Made by a program: the position numbers and the translations under genes. The notes beneath the pieces are model-generated. The model was not told where the DNA came from. It did not search any database and was given only the letters and a program-made list of their open reading frames with translations. 6,872 nt of DNA from Clostridiales bacterium (GTDB taxonomy: Bacteria; Bacillota_B; Dehalobacteriia; UBA4068), in NCBI GenBank assembly GCA_009782975.1, contig WRIA01000025.1:1-6872 (forward strand). Reading direction: 5' to 3'. Within the stretch, counting starts at the first letter, position 1; each line of letters begins with the position of its first letter. This document shows, in pieces, positions 1-6,211 of this stretch.

Positions 1-228
1 GTTAACGCTCTCGTCGCTGCCCTGGTCTATAACTTTTAGGATATCTTCCGGCCCGATAAGAGAAAGGGTCAGTTGTATGCCCCCCGTGCCCCAGCCCCGG
101 CCTATGGGCAGCTCCCGCGAGCCGAAGGGTACCTGATACCCCGGTATAGCCACCGCTTTTAACGCGGCGCGGCGGATCTCCCTTTTGGAGCCTTCGTCAA
201 GAAAGGCAAAGTTGTAGTTTTTATTCAT
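1..228 (-). CDS. phnJ: PhnJ, C-P lyase radical SAM subunit (N-terminal 76 residues; cut by window edge)
   Basis: PhnJ is the catalytic C-P lyase: with S-adenosylmethionine and an Fe-S cluster it cleaves the C-P bond of ribose-1-phosphonate-5-phosphate, giving the alkane and a cyclic ribose phosphate. Only the N-terminus is visible, starting MNKNYNFAFLDEGSKRE and continuing through KAVAIPGYQVPFGSRELP and GWGTGGIQLT to KVIDQGSDESVN, all hallmark PhnJ sequence. The cluster-binding cysteines lie further on, outside the window. The ATG (226-228) overlaps the end of phnI by 8 nt, and a GGGAGG ribosome site (235-240, minus strand) sits 6 nt ahead of it. The frame is open to base 1, so nothing suggests a broken gene. 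Identity is near certain from family knowledge; the full length (about 280 residues in E. coli) cannot be checked. Confidence 0.96.
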   Translation of the reverse strand, partial: MNKNYNFAFLDEGSKREIRRAALKAVAIPGYQVPFGSRELPIGRGWGTGGIQLTLSLIGPEDILKVIDQGSDESVN

Positions 229-1285
229 GGGGAGCCTCCCTTGTTTTTCTTACCGCGTCCAGCTTGGATTGGAATGTAACATAATGAGGCAGCTTAAGGT
301 GAGAGATAAATCCGTTCATTTCCAGGCTATCGCCGTGCATCAGCACAAATTCTTCGTTTTGCGTGGGGTACTCCCCGCTGCTGTTTAGCTCGTAATCTAT
401 AACAGCCATGGCTATAGCTTTAGTTTCGTTCCTGCCGAATACAGCGCCGTAACCCACGGCAAGTTTTAGCTGATCTTTATCGTCCGCTGTGTTGAAGCAT
501 TCCACCTCGGTTATCAATATCTCTCCTATGTATATGCTGCCGTTGCCTTCCCCCATATACGGTACATAAAGCTCCACATACCCCGAACGCAGTTCCCCCA
601 CGGTAGGGTGTACCTGCCCAAAGCCGCGCAGGACGGAATAGGCAAGCCCGGAAACAAAGCCGGTATCCGCGCGGGCCAGGGTTTGCAGGCGGGCGCTTCT
701 TGCCGCCGGGAATTCCAGCATATTTACGGTAACATCATGGGGTGGAGTATCATCCTTATCGCTAATATCTATAAGCCCTTCTTTTTTCAACTCATCGGAT
801 ACGCGCGGGCAGGGAAGGATCTCCTCCGGCGTTTGCGCTTCCAACATTTTTTTTATGGCCTTACGCCCTGCGGCGGGATCCTCTTTATCTATATCAAAAT
901 TGATCAAACGATGGGTATAATCGTAGGTTGCCCCCAGCATTTGACCGCCGGTTATGTCTTTAAAGGCGGCGGAGATACGGCGCAGCACCCGCATATCTTT
1001 GGCGTTTACTACATCGGTATAATAATTTCTGGTAAGGGTAGAGCGGTAAGCCCTCAACAAAAATACCGCTTCCTCCATAGAGCCCTCACACTGCTTAAGG
1101 GCCAGGGCGGCATACATTTTTGCATACAGGCTGGCTTCGCCCATCACACGATCCACCAGCAAAGAAAGTTTGTTTTCTATAGCTTCCACATCTATATCTT
1201 TATCCGTGCCGCTTCTGTAAAAATCCAGCAATTCTATGCTTTTTTCTATGGCTTCCTTGCCGCCGGATACCGCTACATATGCCAT
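221..1285 (-). CDS. phnI: PhnI, C-P lyase core complex subunit
   Basis: PhnI is a subunit of the PhnGHIJ core complex. In E. coli it has nucleosidase activity and, helped by PhnG and PhnH, swaps the adenine of ATP for phosphonate to give a ribose-1-phosphonate triphosphate. The 354-residue product has the same length as E. coli PhnI and begins with the typical MAYVAVSGGKEAIEKSIELL; family-like stretches such as GYGAVFGRNETKAIAMAVID lie in the C-terminal third. The ATG follows directly after the TAG stop of phnH with no spacer. A GGAGGTG ribosome site lies inside the last codons of phnH (1292-1298), 6 nt from the start, so the start is secure. The 3' end overlaps phnJ by 8 nt. No truncation or frameshift is seen. 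The catalytic residues were not individually identified. Confidence 0.97.
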   Translation of the reverse strand: MAYVAVSGGKEAIEKSIELLDFYRSGTDKDIDVEAIENKLSLLVDRVMGEASLYAKMYAALALKQCEGSMEEAVFLLRAYRSTLTRNYYTDVVNAKDMRVLRRISAAFKDITGGQMLGATYDYTHRLINFDIDKEDPAAGRKAIKKMLEAQTPEEILPCPRVSDELKKEGLIDISDKDDTPPHDVTVNMLEFPAARSARLQTLARADTGFVSGLAYSVLRGFGQVHPTVGELRSGYVELYVPYMGEGNGSIYIGEILITEVECFNTADDKDQLKLAVGYGAVFGRNETKAIAMAVIDYELNSSGEYPTQNEEFVLMHGDSLEMNGFISHLKLPHYVTFQSKLDAVRKTREAPHE

Positions 1286-1876
1286 CTATCGCACCTCCGT
1301 TTGGTTAACAAGGCGGGGAATAGCCAGCAGCTCGCCTCCGTTTGATACAAAGATCAAGTCGATCCCCTGAGGATATTCATAATATTGCGCGTTACGCAAA
1401 GCAAGGGCCTCTGCTACCCTTTGCGATACCATAACAGCAATATGCCCGTTGATGCCCGGTCCGCAAAGTGACAAAGCGCAGGCAGCGTCGCCGTCATTTT
1501 GTATGATCACCGTGGCGCTTTTGTGCGGGTCGGCCAAGGTTCCGCATTTGGCGTTTTTTATTACGGATTTTATATCGCTTTGCCCCCATACAAATACAAA
1601 ATCCGCGTATGCGATTTCTTCCCTTTTCGCTAAGGTAAGCGAAGCTATTTCCTGTTCCAATAAATGATTTTCGCAGGTATTGAAGCTGGTCTCGTTATCC
1701 AAAAGCGTTATAGCCACGGCTAAAAACGCAGTATTGTCGCCCGAAAGCTTATCCGCGTATTCTTTTATATTAACGACCCTGGCAGGATTGGACATGGCTT
1801 GCAGCAAAAGCCGAAAAACCTTCTGGCTGTCGAATACCGGGTCGAAGTTATGCTTTTTTAAAAGCGTTGAGATCAT
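1286..1876 (-). CDS. phnH: PhnH, C-P lyase core complex subunit
   Basis: PhnH is a core-complex subunit of C-P lyase, a PLP-transferase-like fold without known catalysis of its own, required with PhnG, I and J. From the ATG at 1874-1876 the product is 196 residues (E. coli PhnH is 194). The N-terminal FDSQKVFRLLLQAMSNPARV matches the family pattern FRxLLxAMSxPG. The C-terminal QGIDLIFVSNGGELLAIPR matches the conserved GIDLI...LLAIPR. An ATG 27 nt further upstream (1903) is in frame but would add residues the family lacks, and the chosen ATG has a GGGAGG ribosome site at 1883-1888, 6 nt away. The first 29 nt overlap the end of phnG, which suggests translational coupling. The stop directly abuts the phnI start. 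Confidence 0.95.
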   Translation of the reverse strand: MISTLLKKHNFDPVFDSQKVFRLLLQAMSNPARVVNIKEYADKLSGDNTAFLAVAITLLDNETSFNTCENHLLEQEIASLTLAKREEIAYADFVFVWGQSDIKSVIKNAKCGTLADPHKSATVIIQNDGDAACALSLCGPGINGHIAVMVSQRVAEALALRNAQYYEYPQGIDLIFVSNGGELLAIPRLVNQTEVR

Positions 1877-2297
1877 TAGGCGCCTCCCGATCCATAGATT
1901 CAAAGTTGACCATAGTTTTTAGGTGCAGGGCGTTTTCCCTCATAACAAGCTCCGCTTGCTGTTTTTCCAGCTCCAAAAGCTTATCCATGCCGCCAAAAAC
2001 GCCTTTATTCACCGCCGCGTCTATAATAGCCATATCCAGGGTTTTTTCCGCGTCATCACCCATCAGAACAGCTACGCCCCGAGTTCCGTCCAGCTCCACC
2101 ACTGCCTCGCAGACGATGACTTCCCCAATATAAAACAGGCTTTCCTTAACAGGCTCGCGCATTTTTATCATAGCAAGGGTCTTTGTCGGGCCTTTAACTA
2201 TGATCGGCTGGTATTTTTGCCTGATATCGGCGGAAAGCGCCGCTAAATCCTGCCTATCCGCTTTAGCCAAAATTTTAGTCAATTTTTTCTTTTCCAC
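1848..2297 (-). CDS. phnG: PhnG, C-P lyase core complex subunit
   Basis: PhnG is a small subunit of the PhnGHIJ complex and helps PhnI form the phosphonate-ribose intermediate. From a GTG at 2295-2297 the product is 149 residues (E. coli PhnG is 150). Family-like features include the N-terminal ILAKADRQDLAAL, the central GEVIVCEAVVELDGTRGVAVLMGDD region, and the C-terminal VNFESMDRE, which corresponds to the VDF-x-TMVRG end of E. coli PhnG. The same frame is open further upstream to 2561, but that part is a shadow of phnE. The GTG lies 2 nt after the phnE stop and has an AGGTGA ribosome site (2305-2310) 7 nt upstream, inside the end of phnE. The 3' end overlaps phnH by 29 nt. Identity is secure from size, context and sequence. 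Confidence 0.94.
   Translation of the reverse strand: MEKKKLTKILAKADRQDLAALSADIRQKYQPIIVKGPTKTLAMIKMREPVKESLFYIGEVIVCEAVVELDGTRGVAVLMGDDAEKTLDMAIIDAAVNKGVFGGMDKLLELEKQQAELVMRENALHLKTMVNFESMDREAPNDLNAFKKA
1883..1888 (-). promoter_or_regulatory. Ribosome binding site that fixes the phnH start
   Basis: GGGAGG on the minus strand, 6 nt before the ATG at 1876 and inside the phnG reading frame. It supports the 196-residue PhnH over the longer in-frame start at 1903. Confidence 0.75.
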
Positions 2298-2299
2298 GC

Positions 2300-3169
2300 T
2301 TACCTCACCTTTGCCTTTACCCTTGTGGCGGCCATTTCCAGCAGGATAACGGCTATCACAATAACGTATGTTATAAAGCCCAGCTCGCGCAAGTCGAAAT
2401 AAAAACTGCCGGCCATAAACAGGTCGTACCCTATTCCGCCTGCCCCGGCCGCCGCGCCCATGGCTATGGCGTTGGTAAAGTTTATTTCGAAGCGCAGAAA
2501 GGTCCAGGCTATCATATAACTTATGGAAGAAGGCAGGATAGTTTGAAAAACTATCTGCCAAAAATTAGCGCCGCTGGCCTTTAGCGCCTCTATAGTACCG
2601 GCATCCACTTCCTCGAAGGATTCGGAATAGGCTTTTACCAGGTAAGCGACGCTATGAAAGGTCAAGCCGATGACCGCGGCCACGCTGCCCAGCCCGGCAG
2701 CTACGGTAAAGATCAATACCCATAGTATGGTAGGCACCGCGCGGATAAAAGCGACAAAGGCTTTTATAACATTTGCTACCCGGGGGTTGGATATGTTTTT
2801 AGCGCAAAACAACGCGCCGAACAGAGCAATTATAGCGCCGAAAATAGTTGATAAAACACCCAGGGAAAAGGTCATAAGTAATGCTTTTAAGGCTCCGGTA
2901 AAAGTGTTATAGGTTAAGTGTGGTTGCCCGAACAGCACTTTGCAATTGCGTATAGTGTCTTTAACGGCATCGGCAAAGCCGATGTTCTTATAATCGAAGG
3001 TCAAAAAACCGATTACGGTTAGAACAAGCAGGGTAAGAAGGGTCATATTTATTATTTTGCTGCTTTTGCTTACCGCGGCTGTCCTGATTTTCCCGCCCCG
3101 CGTTTTTCTAATATGCTTACGCAAGTCCAGGGGGAGGGCAGGCACTCCCGAAATAGCTAATTCGCTCAT
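2300..3169 (-). CDS. phnE: PhnE, phosphonate ABC transporter permease (second copy)
   Basis: Inner-membrane permease of the PhnCDE phosphonate importer, 289 residues. A basic cytoplasmic leader (about 1-38, rich in K and R) precedes the first membrane segment (about 39-58). Further hydrophobic segments lie at about 98-123, 138-158 and 163-180 and near the C-terminus. The binding-protein-dependent permease EAA loop is clear: EALKASGA at 194-201 followed by ILP at 211-213, the docking site for the PhnC ATPase. The ATG at 3167-3169 shares one base with the upstream phnE stop (TGATG). A GTG at 3172 is an alternative, but the AAAGG site (3180-3184) suits the ATG better. It probably pairs with the other PhnE as a heterodimer. 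Substrate is inferred from the operon; phosphite or phosphate ester uptake cannot be excluded. Confidence 0.93.
   Translation of the reverse strand: MSELAISGVPALPLDLRKHIRKTRGGKIRTAAVSKSSKIINMTLLTLLVLTVIGFLTFDYKNIGFADAVKDTIRNCKVLFGQPHLTYNTFTGALKALLMTFSLGVLSTIFGAIIALFGALFCAKNISNPRVANVIKAFVAFIRAVPTILWVLIFTVAAGLGSVAAVIGLTFHSVAYLVKAYSESFEEVDAGTIEALKASGANFWQIVFQTILPSSISYMIAWTFLRFEINFTNAIAMGAAAGAGGIGYDLFMAGSFYFDLRELGFITYVIVIAVILLEMAATRVKAKVR
2305..2310 (-). promoter_or_regulatory. Ribosome binding site that fixes the phnG GTG start
   Basis: AGGTGA, within an AGGTGAGG run at 2303-2310, lies 7 nt upstream of the GTG at 2297. It is the reason for choosing a non-ATG start here; no ATG in the right frame gives a family-sized PhnG. 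Confidence 0.65.
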
Positions 3170-3993
3170 CACATTATCGCCTTTCTTATATGATTGGATA
3201 AAGATTCTATAGCAATGACCACCACAACAATGGAAATAACCACTAAGCTGGCGGAACCGTAATCCAAACGTTTATAGTACAGATCGAACATATAGCCTAT
3301 GCCTGTGGCGGTCAGCATACCTATCAAGGTGGAGGAACGGATATTCGTTTCTATCATGTACAGCACCCAGGATATCAGTATTGGCATAGAGGAGGGGATA
3401 ATGCCCTGAAATACTGTTTGCATATAAGTAGCGCCCGTGGTGTTAAGAGCCTCCACGCAATCCGCGCTGACCTCATCTATGGTTTCTATAAATGTGCGGG
3501 TCAACAGGCCAAAGGTGGCGAAAAACAAGGCGAAAAACCCTGTAAGGATGTTTTGGCCGAAGGAAAAAAGCAGTAGTATGGCCCAGACCACATCGGGAAC
3601 ATTCCTGAAAAACGCGGCTATCATGCGGACCGCTTTTTTGATGAATATATTGATTTTTGTTATATTGGTGCCAAGCAAACCAAAGCTAAAGGCGCATATG
3701 CCGGCACATACCGTAACAGCTACCGACAAAAGCGTGGTTTCCAGCAATTTAGAGAGTATCCTTGGCAGGCGCGTCCAGGATTTTGCGTCGGGTATAAGGT
3801 TTTTTGCTATCCAAATAATTGCTTTGGGTATAGATTCAAAGCCGCCTATAACATCATATTTGGTAACAACAGCAGAAAATATAAATATAGCTGCTACACC
3901 AAGAAATACCAGGGTAAATGTCCGTTTTCTTTTAACGAACACGGAAGTTTGGTTTTCGGGCTTGGGGGCCTTTTCTTTATATTCAGCCGACAT
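3169..3993 (-). CDS. phnE: PhnE, phosphonate ABC transporter permease (first copy)
   Basis: Inner-membrane permease of the phosphonate importer, 274 residues. The charged N-terminus (1-25) is followed by membrane segments at about 26-43, 85-108 and 124-146, then others, ending with a strongly hydrophobic segment SLVVISIVVVVIAI. The EAA loop that contacts the ATPase is present: EALNTTGA at 181-188 with IIP at 198-200. The ATG overlaps the end of phnC by 11 nt. The nearest ribosome-site-like sequence (GAGGGTGA) lies more than 10 nt upstream, so translation probably depends on coupling to phnC. It is clearly diverged from the second PhnE, so this is an old paralogue pair rather than a recent duplication. 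Which ligand passes is inferred from the linked C-P lyase genes. Confidence 0.93.
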   Translation of the reverse strand: MSAEYKEKAPKPENQTSVFVKRKRTFTLVFLGVAAIFIFSAVVTKYDVIGGFESIPKAIIWIAKNLIPDAKSWTRLPRILSKLLETTLLSVAVTVCAGICAFSFGLLGTNITKINIFIKKAVRMIAAFFRNVPDVVWAILLLFSFGQNILTGFFALFFATFGLLTRTFIETIDEVSADCVEALNTTGATYMQTVFQGIIPSSMPILISWVLYMIETNIRSSTLIGMLTATGIGYMFDLYYKRLDYGSASLVVISIVVVVIAIESLSNHIRKAIM

Positions 3994-4753
3994 CTGTAAT
4001 CAATTCACCCTCGCTAGATTGATAGATTTCGTGGATCTTGGCTTTGGTAAGCATTTCCGGCGGGCCGTCGTACACGATATTGCCCAAAGTGATGCCGATT
4101 ATCCGCTGGGAGTATTTAAGCGCTACATCCACTTGATGCAGATTGAAGATACAGGTTATTTTCATGGTTTCGTTTATATTGCTTAAATGATCCATTATAA
4201 CTTTGGAGGAATTGGGATCCAGGGAAGCTATGGGTTCGTCGCATAAAATAAGTCTTGGCTCCTGCATAAGGGAGCGGGCTATGCCCACGCGCTGTTTTTG
4301 CCCGCCGGAGAGCTCGTCGCAGCGTTTATACGCCTGCTCCGTAAGGCCCAGTTTAGCCAGGATCTGAAAGGCTTTTTCCTTCTCCGCTTCGGTATAATGG
4401 CCAACAGCGCCGCTAATGGTGGATTTATGTCCTAATCGCCCGTGCAGCACGTTTTCTATAACACTTAATCTATCCACAAGATTGTAGTGCTGAAAGATCA
4501 TGCCGGTTTTGGTACGTACCTGCCGTATCTCCTTTTTATCCGCGCGGTTGATATCATGCCCGTCGAACATGATCGCGCCCTGCGTTGCGTCAACCAGACG
4601 GTTGATGCAACGCAGGATAGTCGATTTACCGGAGCCGGAGGGCCCTATGATGGAGACAAACTCGCCTTCTTCCACGGAAAAGGAAACATCATTCAGCGCC
4701 TTGGTTATGTTATTATATACTTTGCTTACATTTTTAAATTCTAATATCGGCAT
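3983..4753 (-). CDS. phnC: PhnC, phosphonate ABC transporter ATP-binding protein
   Basis: Cytoplasmic ATPase that powers phosphonate import by the two PhnE permeases. From the ATG at 4751-4753 it is 256 residues. Walker A is GPSGSGKST at 37-45, the Q-loop glutamine Q88 lies in MIFQHYNLV, the signature LSGGQ is at 148-152, Walker B LILCDE is at 168-173, the D-loop SLD is at 177-179 and the switch histidine is H206. All are intact. The start MPILEFKNVSKVY matches where PhnC family proteins begin. In-frame ATG at 4768 and GTG at 4765 would add five or four residues (VCAY). None of these starts has a good ribosome site, so the exact start is uncertain by 15 nt. The gene follows phnD across a short gap holding a tandem repeat, and its end overlaps phnE by 11 nt. 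Confidence 0.94.
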   Translation of the reverse strand: MPILEFKNVSKVYNNITKALNDVSFSVEEGEFVSIIGPSGSGKSTILRCINRLVDATQGAIMFDGHDINRADKKEIRQVRTKTGMIFQHYNLVDRLSVIENVLHGRLGHKSTISGAVGHYTEAEKEKAFQILAKLGLTEQAYKRCDELSGGQKQRVGIARSLMQEPRLILCDEPIASLDPNSSKVIMDHLSNINETMKITCIFNLHQVDVALKYSQRIIGITLGNIVYDGPPEMLTKAKIHEIYQSSEGELITDVG

Positions 4754-4775
4754 ATAGGCACACACCATTTCATTT

Positions 4776-4817
4776 TATTGGCGATAAGGATCGTACTATT
4801 GGCGATAAGGATCGTAC
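4776..4817. repeat. Perfect 21-bp tandem duplication spanning the phnD stop codon
   Basis: Two identical 21-bp units, 4776-4796 and 4797-4817, lie end to end. On the minus strand one unit encodes the last PhnD residues (Y-D-P-Y-R-Q plus stop). The copy nearer phnD ends in TAG because its last base comes from the next unit; the second copy ends in TAA (4775-4777). The simplest reading is that phnD once ended at the TAA and a 21-bp duplication created an earlier in-frame TAG, leaving a relic copy as the phnD-phnC spacer. The protein sequence of PhnD is unchanged by this. Confidence 0.95.
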
Positions 4818-5893
4818 CACGAGTCGGTGGTAACAACATATCCGTAACTTGAAGATTTTTTGTATAATCCCATAGCGCCTTCCACATCCGGGTCAAAAAA
4901 GAGATTCTCGTTATCCGCTACCTCGGCGGAGGTGAATAATTCTGTTATAGCCTTTATTTCCGCCGCGCTTAAATTCTTCGGGTTATAGGCATTTGGGCCG
5001 TTAAAAACAGGTGTGCAGGCTATAACCACAAACTCTTTCCCTGCGTGTACGTCAAAGGGAGCATCGGCATCGGCTTTTATTTCATACACAGCGCCAACAG
5101 TGCTTTCGGCGCCTTCCTTAAGCTGAATATACGGTTCCAGCTCGGTGTCGCAAAAAGCCGCGACCTCGGCATTGCCGTTCACCAGGTTTATAGCGGAGCC
5201 TTGATGGGAACCACCGAAATACACTTCGCCGAAGAACATGCCGGAACCACCTTCAACCAATTTGTCTTCATCCAAATCCTCTCCCGCAAAGTGCGCGATG
5301 ATAGAGGAAGTCGGCACTCTGAATCCGGAGGTGGAACTGTTGGAAACAAAGGACATTTTTTTACCTTTAATATTATCTATGGAATAAGCGCCGTTATTTT
5401 TATATTGTTCCGCAGCGGCTTTGCTAACGCATATCCAGGCAAAATATTTTGCCTCGTCAAGCTTGCCGTTTTTATCGGCGTTTACAAACATTACGTCGAC
5501 CTGCGGATTTTTGTTTTTTGCCTCTATATAACCTACTGCGCCCATGGCCATTGCTATATCAGCCGAACCGCTTGCTATAGATTCTATAGCTATGGTGTAG
5601 TCGGTTGTAAGCTTATGGTCAACTTTTCTGCCGGTGGCCTGCTCTATAAGCCTGCCGACTTCCGCGCGTACTTCTTCGTGGGTATTTGAGGATTCGTTAG
5701 GATACCAAACAACGTTGATCACGCCCGTGTTAGCGGCAGGAGCGGGAGCGGGAGCAGGAGCAGGGGCAGGGGTAGTAGTGGACGGAGCGGGAGCGGCGGG
5801 AGGTTCGGGTTGGCTGCATGCGGCAACGCCTATCAACATAACACTTAGAAGCAAAAGCATTGTAATTACTTTAAAAGACCTGTGTTTTAACAT
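4796..5893 (-). CDS. phnD: PhnD, phosphonate ABC transporter substrate-binding lipoprotein
   Basis: Extracytoplasmic binding protein that captures phosphonate and delivers it to PhnE. From the ATG at 5891-5893 it has 365 residues: a basic n-region (KHRSFK), a hydrophobic stretch, and a lipobox VAAC with C26 as the lipid-anchored residue. A low-complexity Pro-Ala/Ser-Thr linker follows (about 29-54), then the type-2 binding fold. The ligand-loop motif STSG (187-190) in a NSSTSGFRVP context and the later NLVNGNAEVAAFCD match the PhnD/phosphite/phosphonate-binding family. The ATG was chosen because AGGTGA (5899-5904) sits 5 nt upstream; a GTG at 5902 preceded by AAGGA at 4 nt is a close alternative and would add three residues. 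It is the first gene of the operon. The exact ligand (phosphonate, phosphite or another) cannot be read from sequence; the linked lyase genes favour phosphonates. Confidence 0.93.
   Translation of the reverse strand: MLKHRSFKVITMLLLLSVMLIGVAACSQPEPPAAPAPSTTTPAPAPAPAPAPAANTGVINVVWYPNESSNTHEEVRAEVGRLIEQATGRKVDHKLTTDYTIAIESIASGSADIAMAMGAVGYIEAKNKNPQVDVMFVNADKNGKLDEAKYFAWICVSKAAAEQYKNNGAYSIDNIKGKKMSFVSNSSTSGFRVPTSSIIAHFAGEDLDEDKLVEGGSGMFFGEVYFGGSHQGSAINLVNGNAEVAAFCDTELEPYIQLKEGAESTVGAVYEIKADADAPFDVHAGKEFVVIACTPVFNGPNAYNPKNLSAAEIKAITELFTSAEVADNENLFFDPDVEGAMGLYKKSSSYGYVVTTDSWYDPYRQ
5736..5771 (-). repeat. phnD: Hexanucleotide repeat encoding the Pro-Ala linker of PhnD
   Basis: Six consecutive hexamers of the form GC(A/G)GG(A/G) on the plus strand encode alternating Pro-Ala on the minus strand. 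The copies differ at third codon positions, so this is a degenerate repeat rather than a pure microsatellite. Because the unit is 6 bp, gain or loss of a unit would only lengthen or shorten the flexible tether between the lipid anchor and the binding domain. Confidence 0.85.
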
Positions 5894-5898
5894 TTTTT

Positions 5899-5904
5899 TC
5901 ACCT
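5899..5904 (-). promoter_or_regulatory. Ribosome binding site deciding the phnD start
   Basis: AGGTGA on the minus strand, followed by five A and then ATG at 5893. The GTG within this same site (5900-5902) is itself a possible start with AAGGA (5907-5911) 4 nt upstream. The longer match to the 16S tail and the better spacing favour the ATG. Confidence 0.55.
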
Positions 5905-5948
5905 TATCCTTATTATATTTAACAGCCTTTTATTTTGCTGTCGTAATG

Positions 5949-5978
5949 ATTATAAATCTTATTTGTAAAATCTGACAC
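5949..5978 (-). promoter_or_regulatory. Candidate sigma-A promoter of the phn operon
   Basis: On the minus strand GTGTCA (5973-5978, 4 of 6 matches to TTGACA) is followed after 18 bp by a perfect TATAAT (5949-5954). Transcription would begin near 5942, leaving a leader of roughly 50 nt before the phnD ATG. The weak -35 box fits a promoter needing an activator. Seen in sequence; activity is inferred. Confidence 0.5.
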
Positions 5979-5985
5979 CAGCATT

Positions 5986-6024
5986 GCGTAAAGGTTCGGT
6001 AAATATTTATGTAAGTTGCGTTAA
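5986..6024 (-). promoter_or_regulatory. Candidate PhoP/PhoB-type direct-repeat site upstream of the phn promoter
   Basis: Reading the minus strand, four related hexamers TTAACG, TTACAT, TTACCG and TTACGC begin at 6024, 6014, 6002 and 5991, that is 10, 12 and 11 bp apart. This is close to one helical turn each. The set ends 8 bp upstream of the -35 box. Firmicute PhoP boxes are direct repeats of TTAACA-like hexamers with about 11-bp period, and phn operons are classic Pho-regulon members, so phosphate-starvation activation is a reasonable inference. The half-sites are imperfect and the region is AT-rich, so chance similarity is possible. Confidence 0.35.
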
Positions 6025-6050
6025 CAACGGCAGCTGAAGATTTCCTTTTG

Positions 6051-6080
6051 TTGACAATCTTACGCGCACAGTGCTAAAAT
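6051..6080 (+). promoter_or_regulatory. Sigma-A promoter facing the plus-strand genes
   Basis: A perfect TTGACA (6051-6056) is followed after 18 bp by TAAAAT (6075-6080). Predicted transcription start is near 6087, giving a leader of about 140 nt before the TTG start at 6230. It is the best promoter match in the window by eye. Confidence 0.6.
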
Positions 6081-6148
6081 GGTCGTAAAGTGGTTCTTCC
6101 TTATAGTAAAAGCAGAATGCCGTAACACAAATTTTAAGATTTACTGCA

Positions 6149-6154
6149 TATAAT
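6149..6154 (+). promoter_or_regulatory. Possible second -10 box for the plus-strand genes
   Basis: A perfect TATAAT, with TG two bases ahead, but no TTGACA-like sequence 16-18 bp upstream. It could serve a second, weaker promoter with a shorter leader; chance occurrence in AT-rich DNA is equally likely. Confidence 0.2.
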
Positions 6155-6211
6155 AACCCAAAAACTCGTTTATATTTTTACTGCTTGTACTGAGAAAAAA
6201 CGTTTTAATGT

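Noticed and set aside
608..1345. A 245-codon open frame on the plus strand opposite phnI
   Set aside because: It is antisense to a clearly conserved phnI, gives no recognisable protein and has no ribosome site; it is a by-product of codon choice.
2298..2561. Upstream extension of phnG to an ATG at 2561
   Set aside because: The extra 88 codons lie wholly within phnE and are absent from PhnG family proteins; the GTG at 2297 with its ribosome site gives the expected size.
3437..4186. A 249-codon open frame on the plus strand opposite phnE and phnC
   Set aside because: It spans two conserved minus-strand genes and their junction and shows no domain; shadow frame.
4776..4817. The tandem repeat as a CRISPR array or attachment site
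   Set aside because: There are only two units with no spacer between them, and both decode as the end of phnD; a slippage duplication explains it fully.
5045..5689. A 214-codon open frame on the plus strand opposite phnD
   Set aside because: Antisense to the conserved binding-protein domain, with no plausible product.
6079..6153. A 24-codon frame in the divergent spacer that could be a leader peptide
   Set aside because: Its ATG overlaps the -10 box of the rightward promoter, so it would not be on that transcript, and it has no ribosome site.
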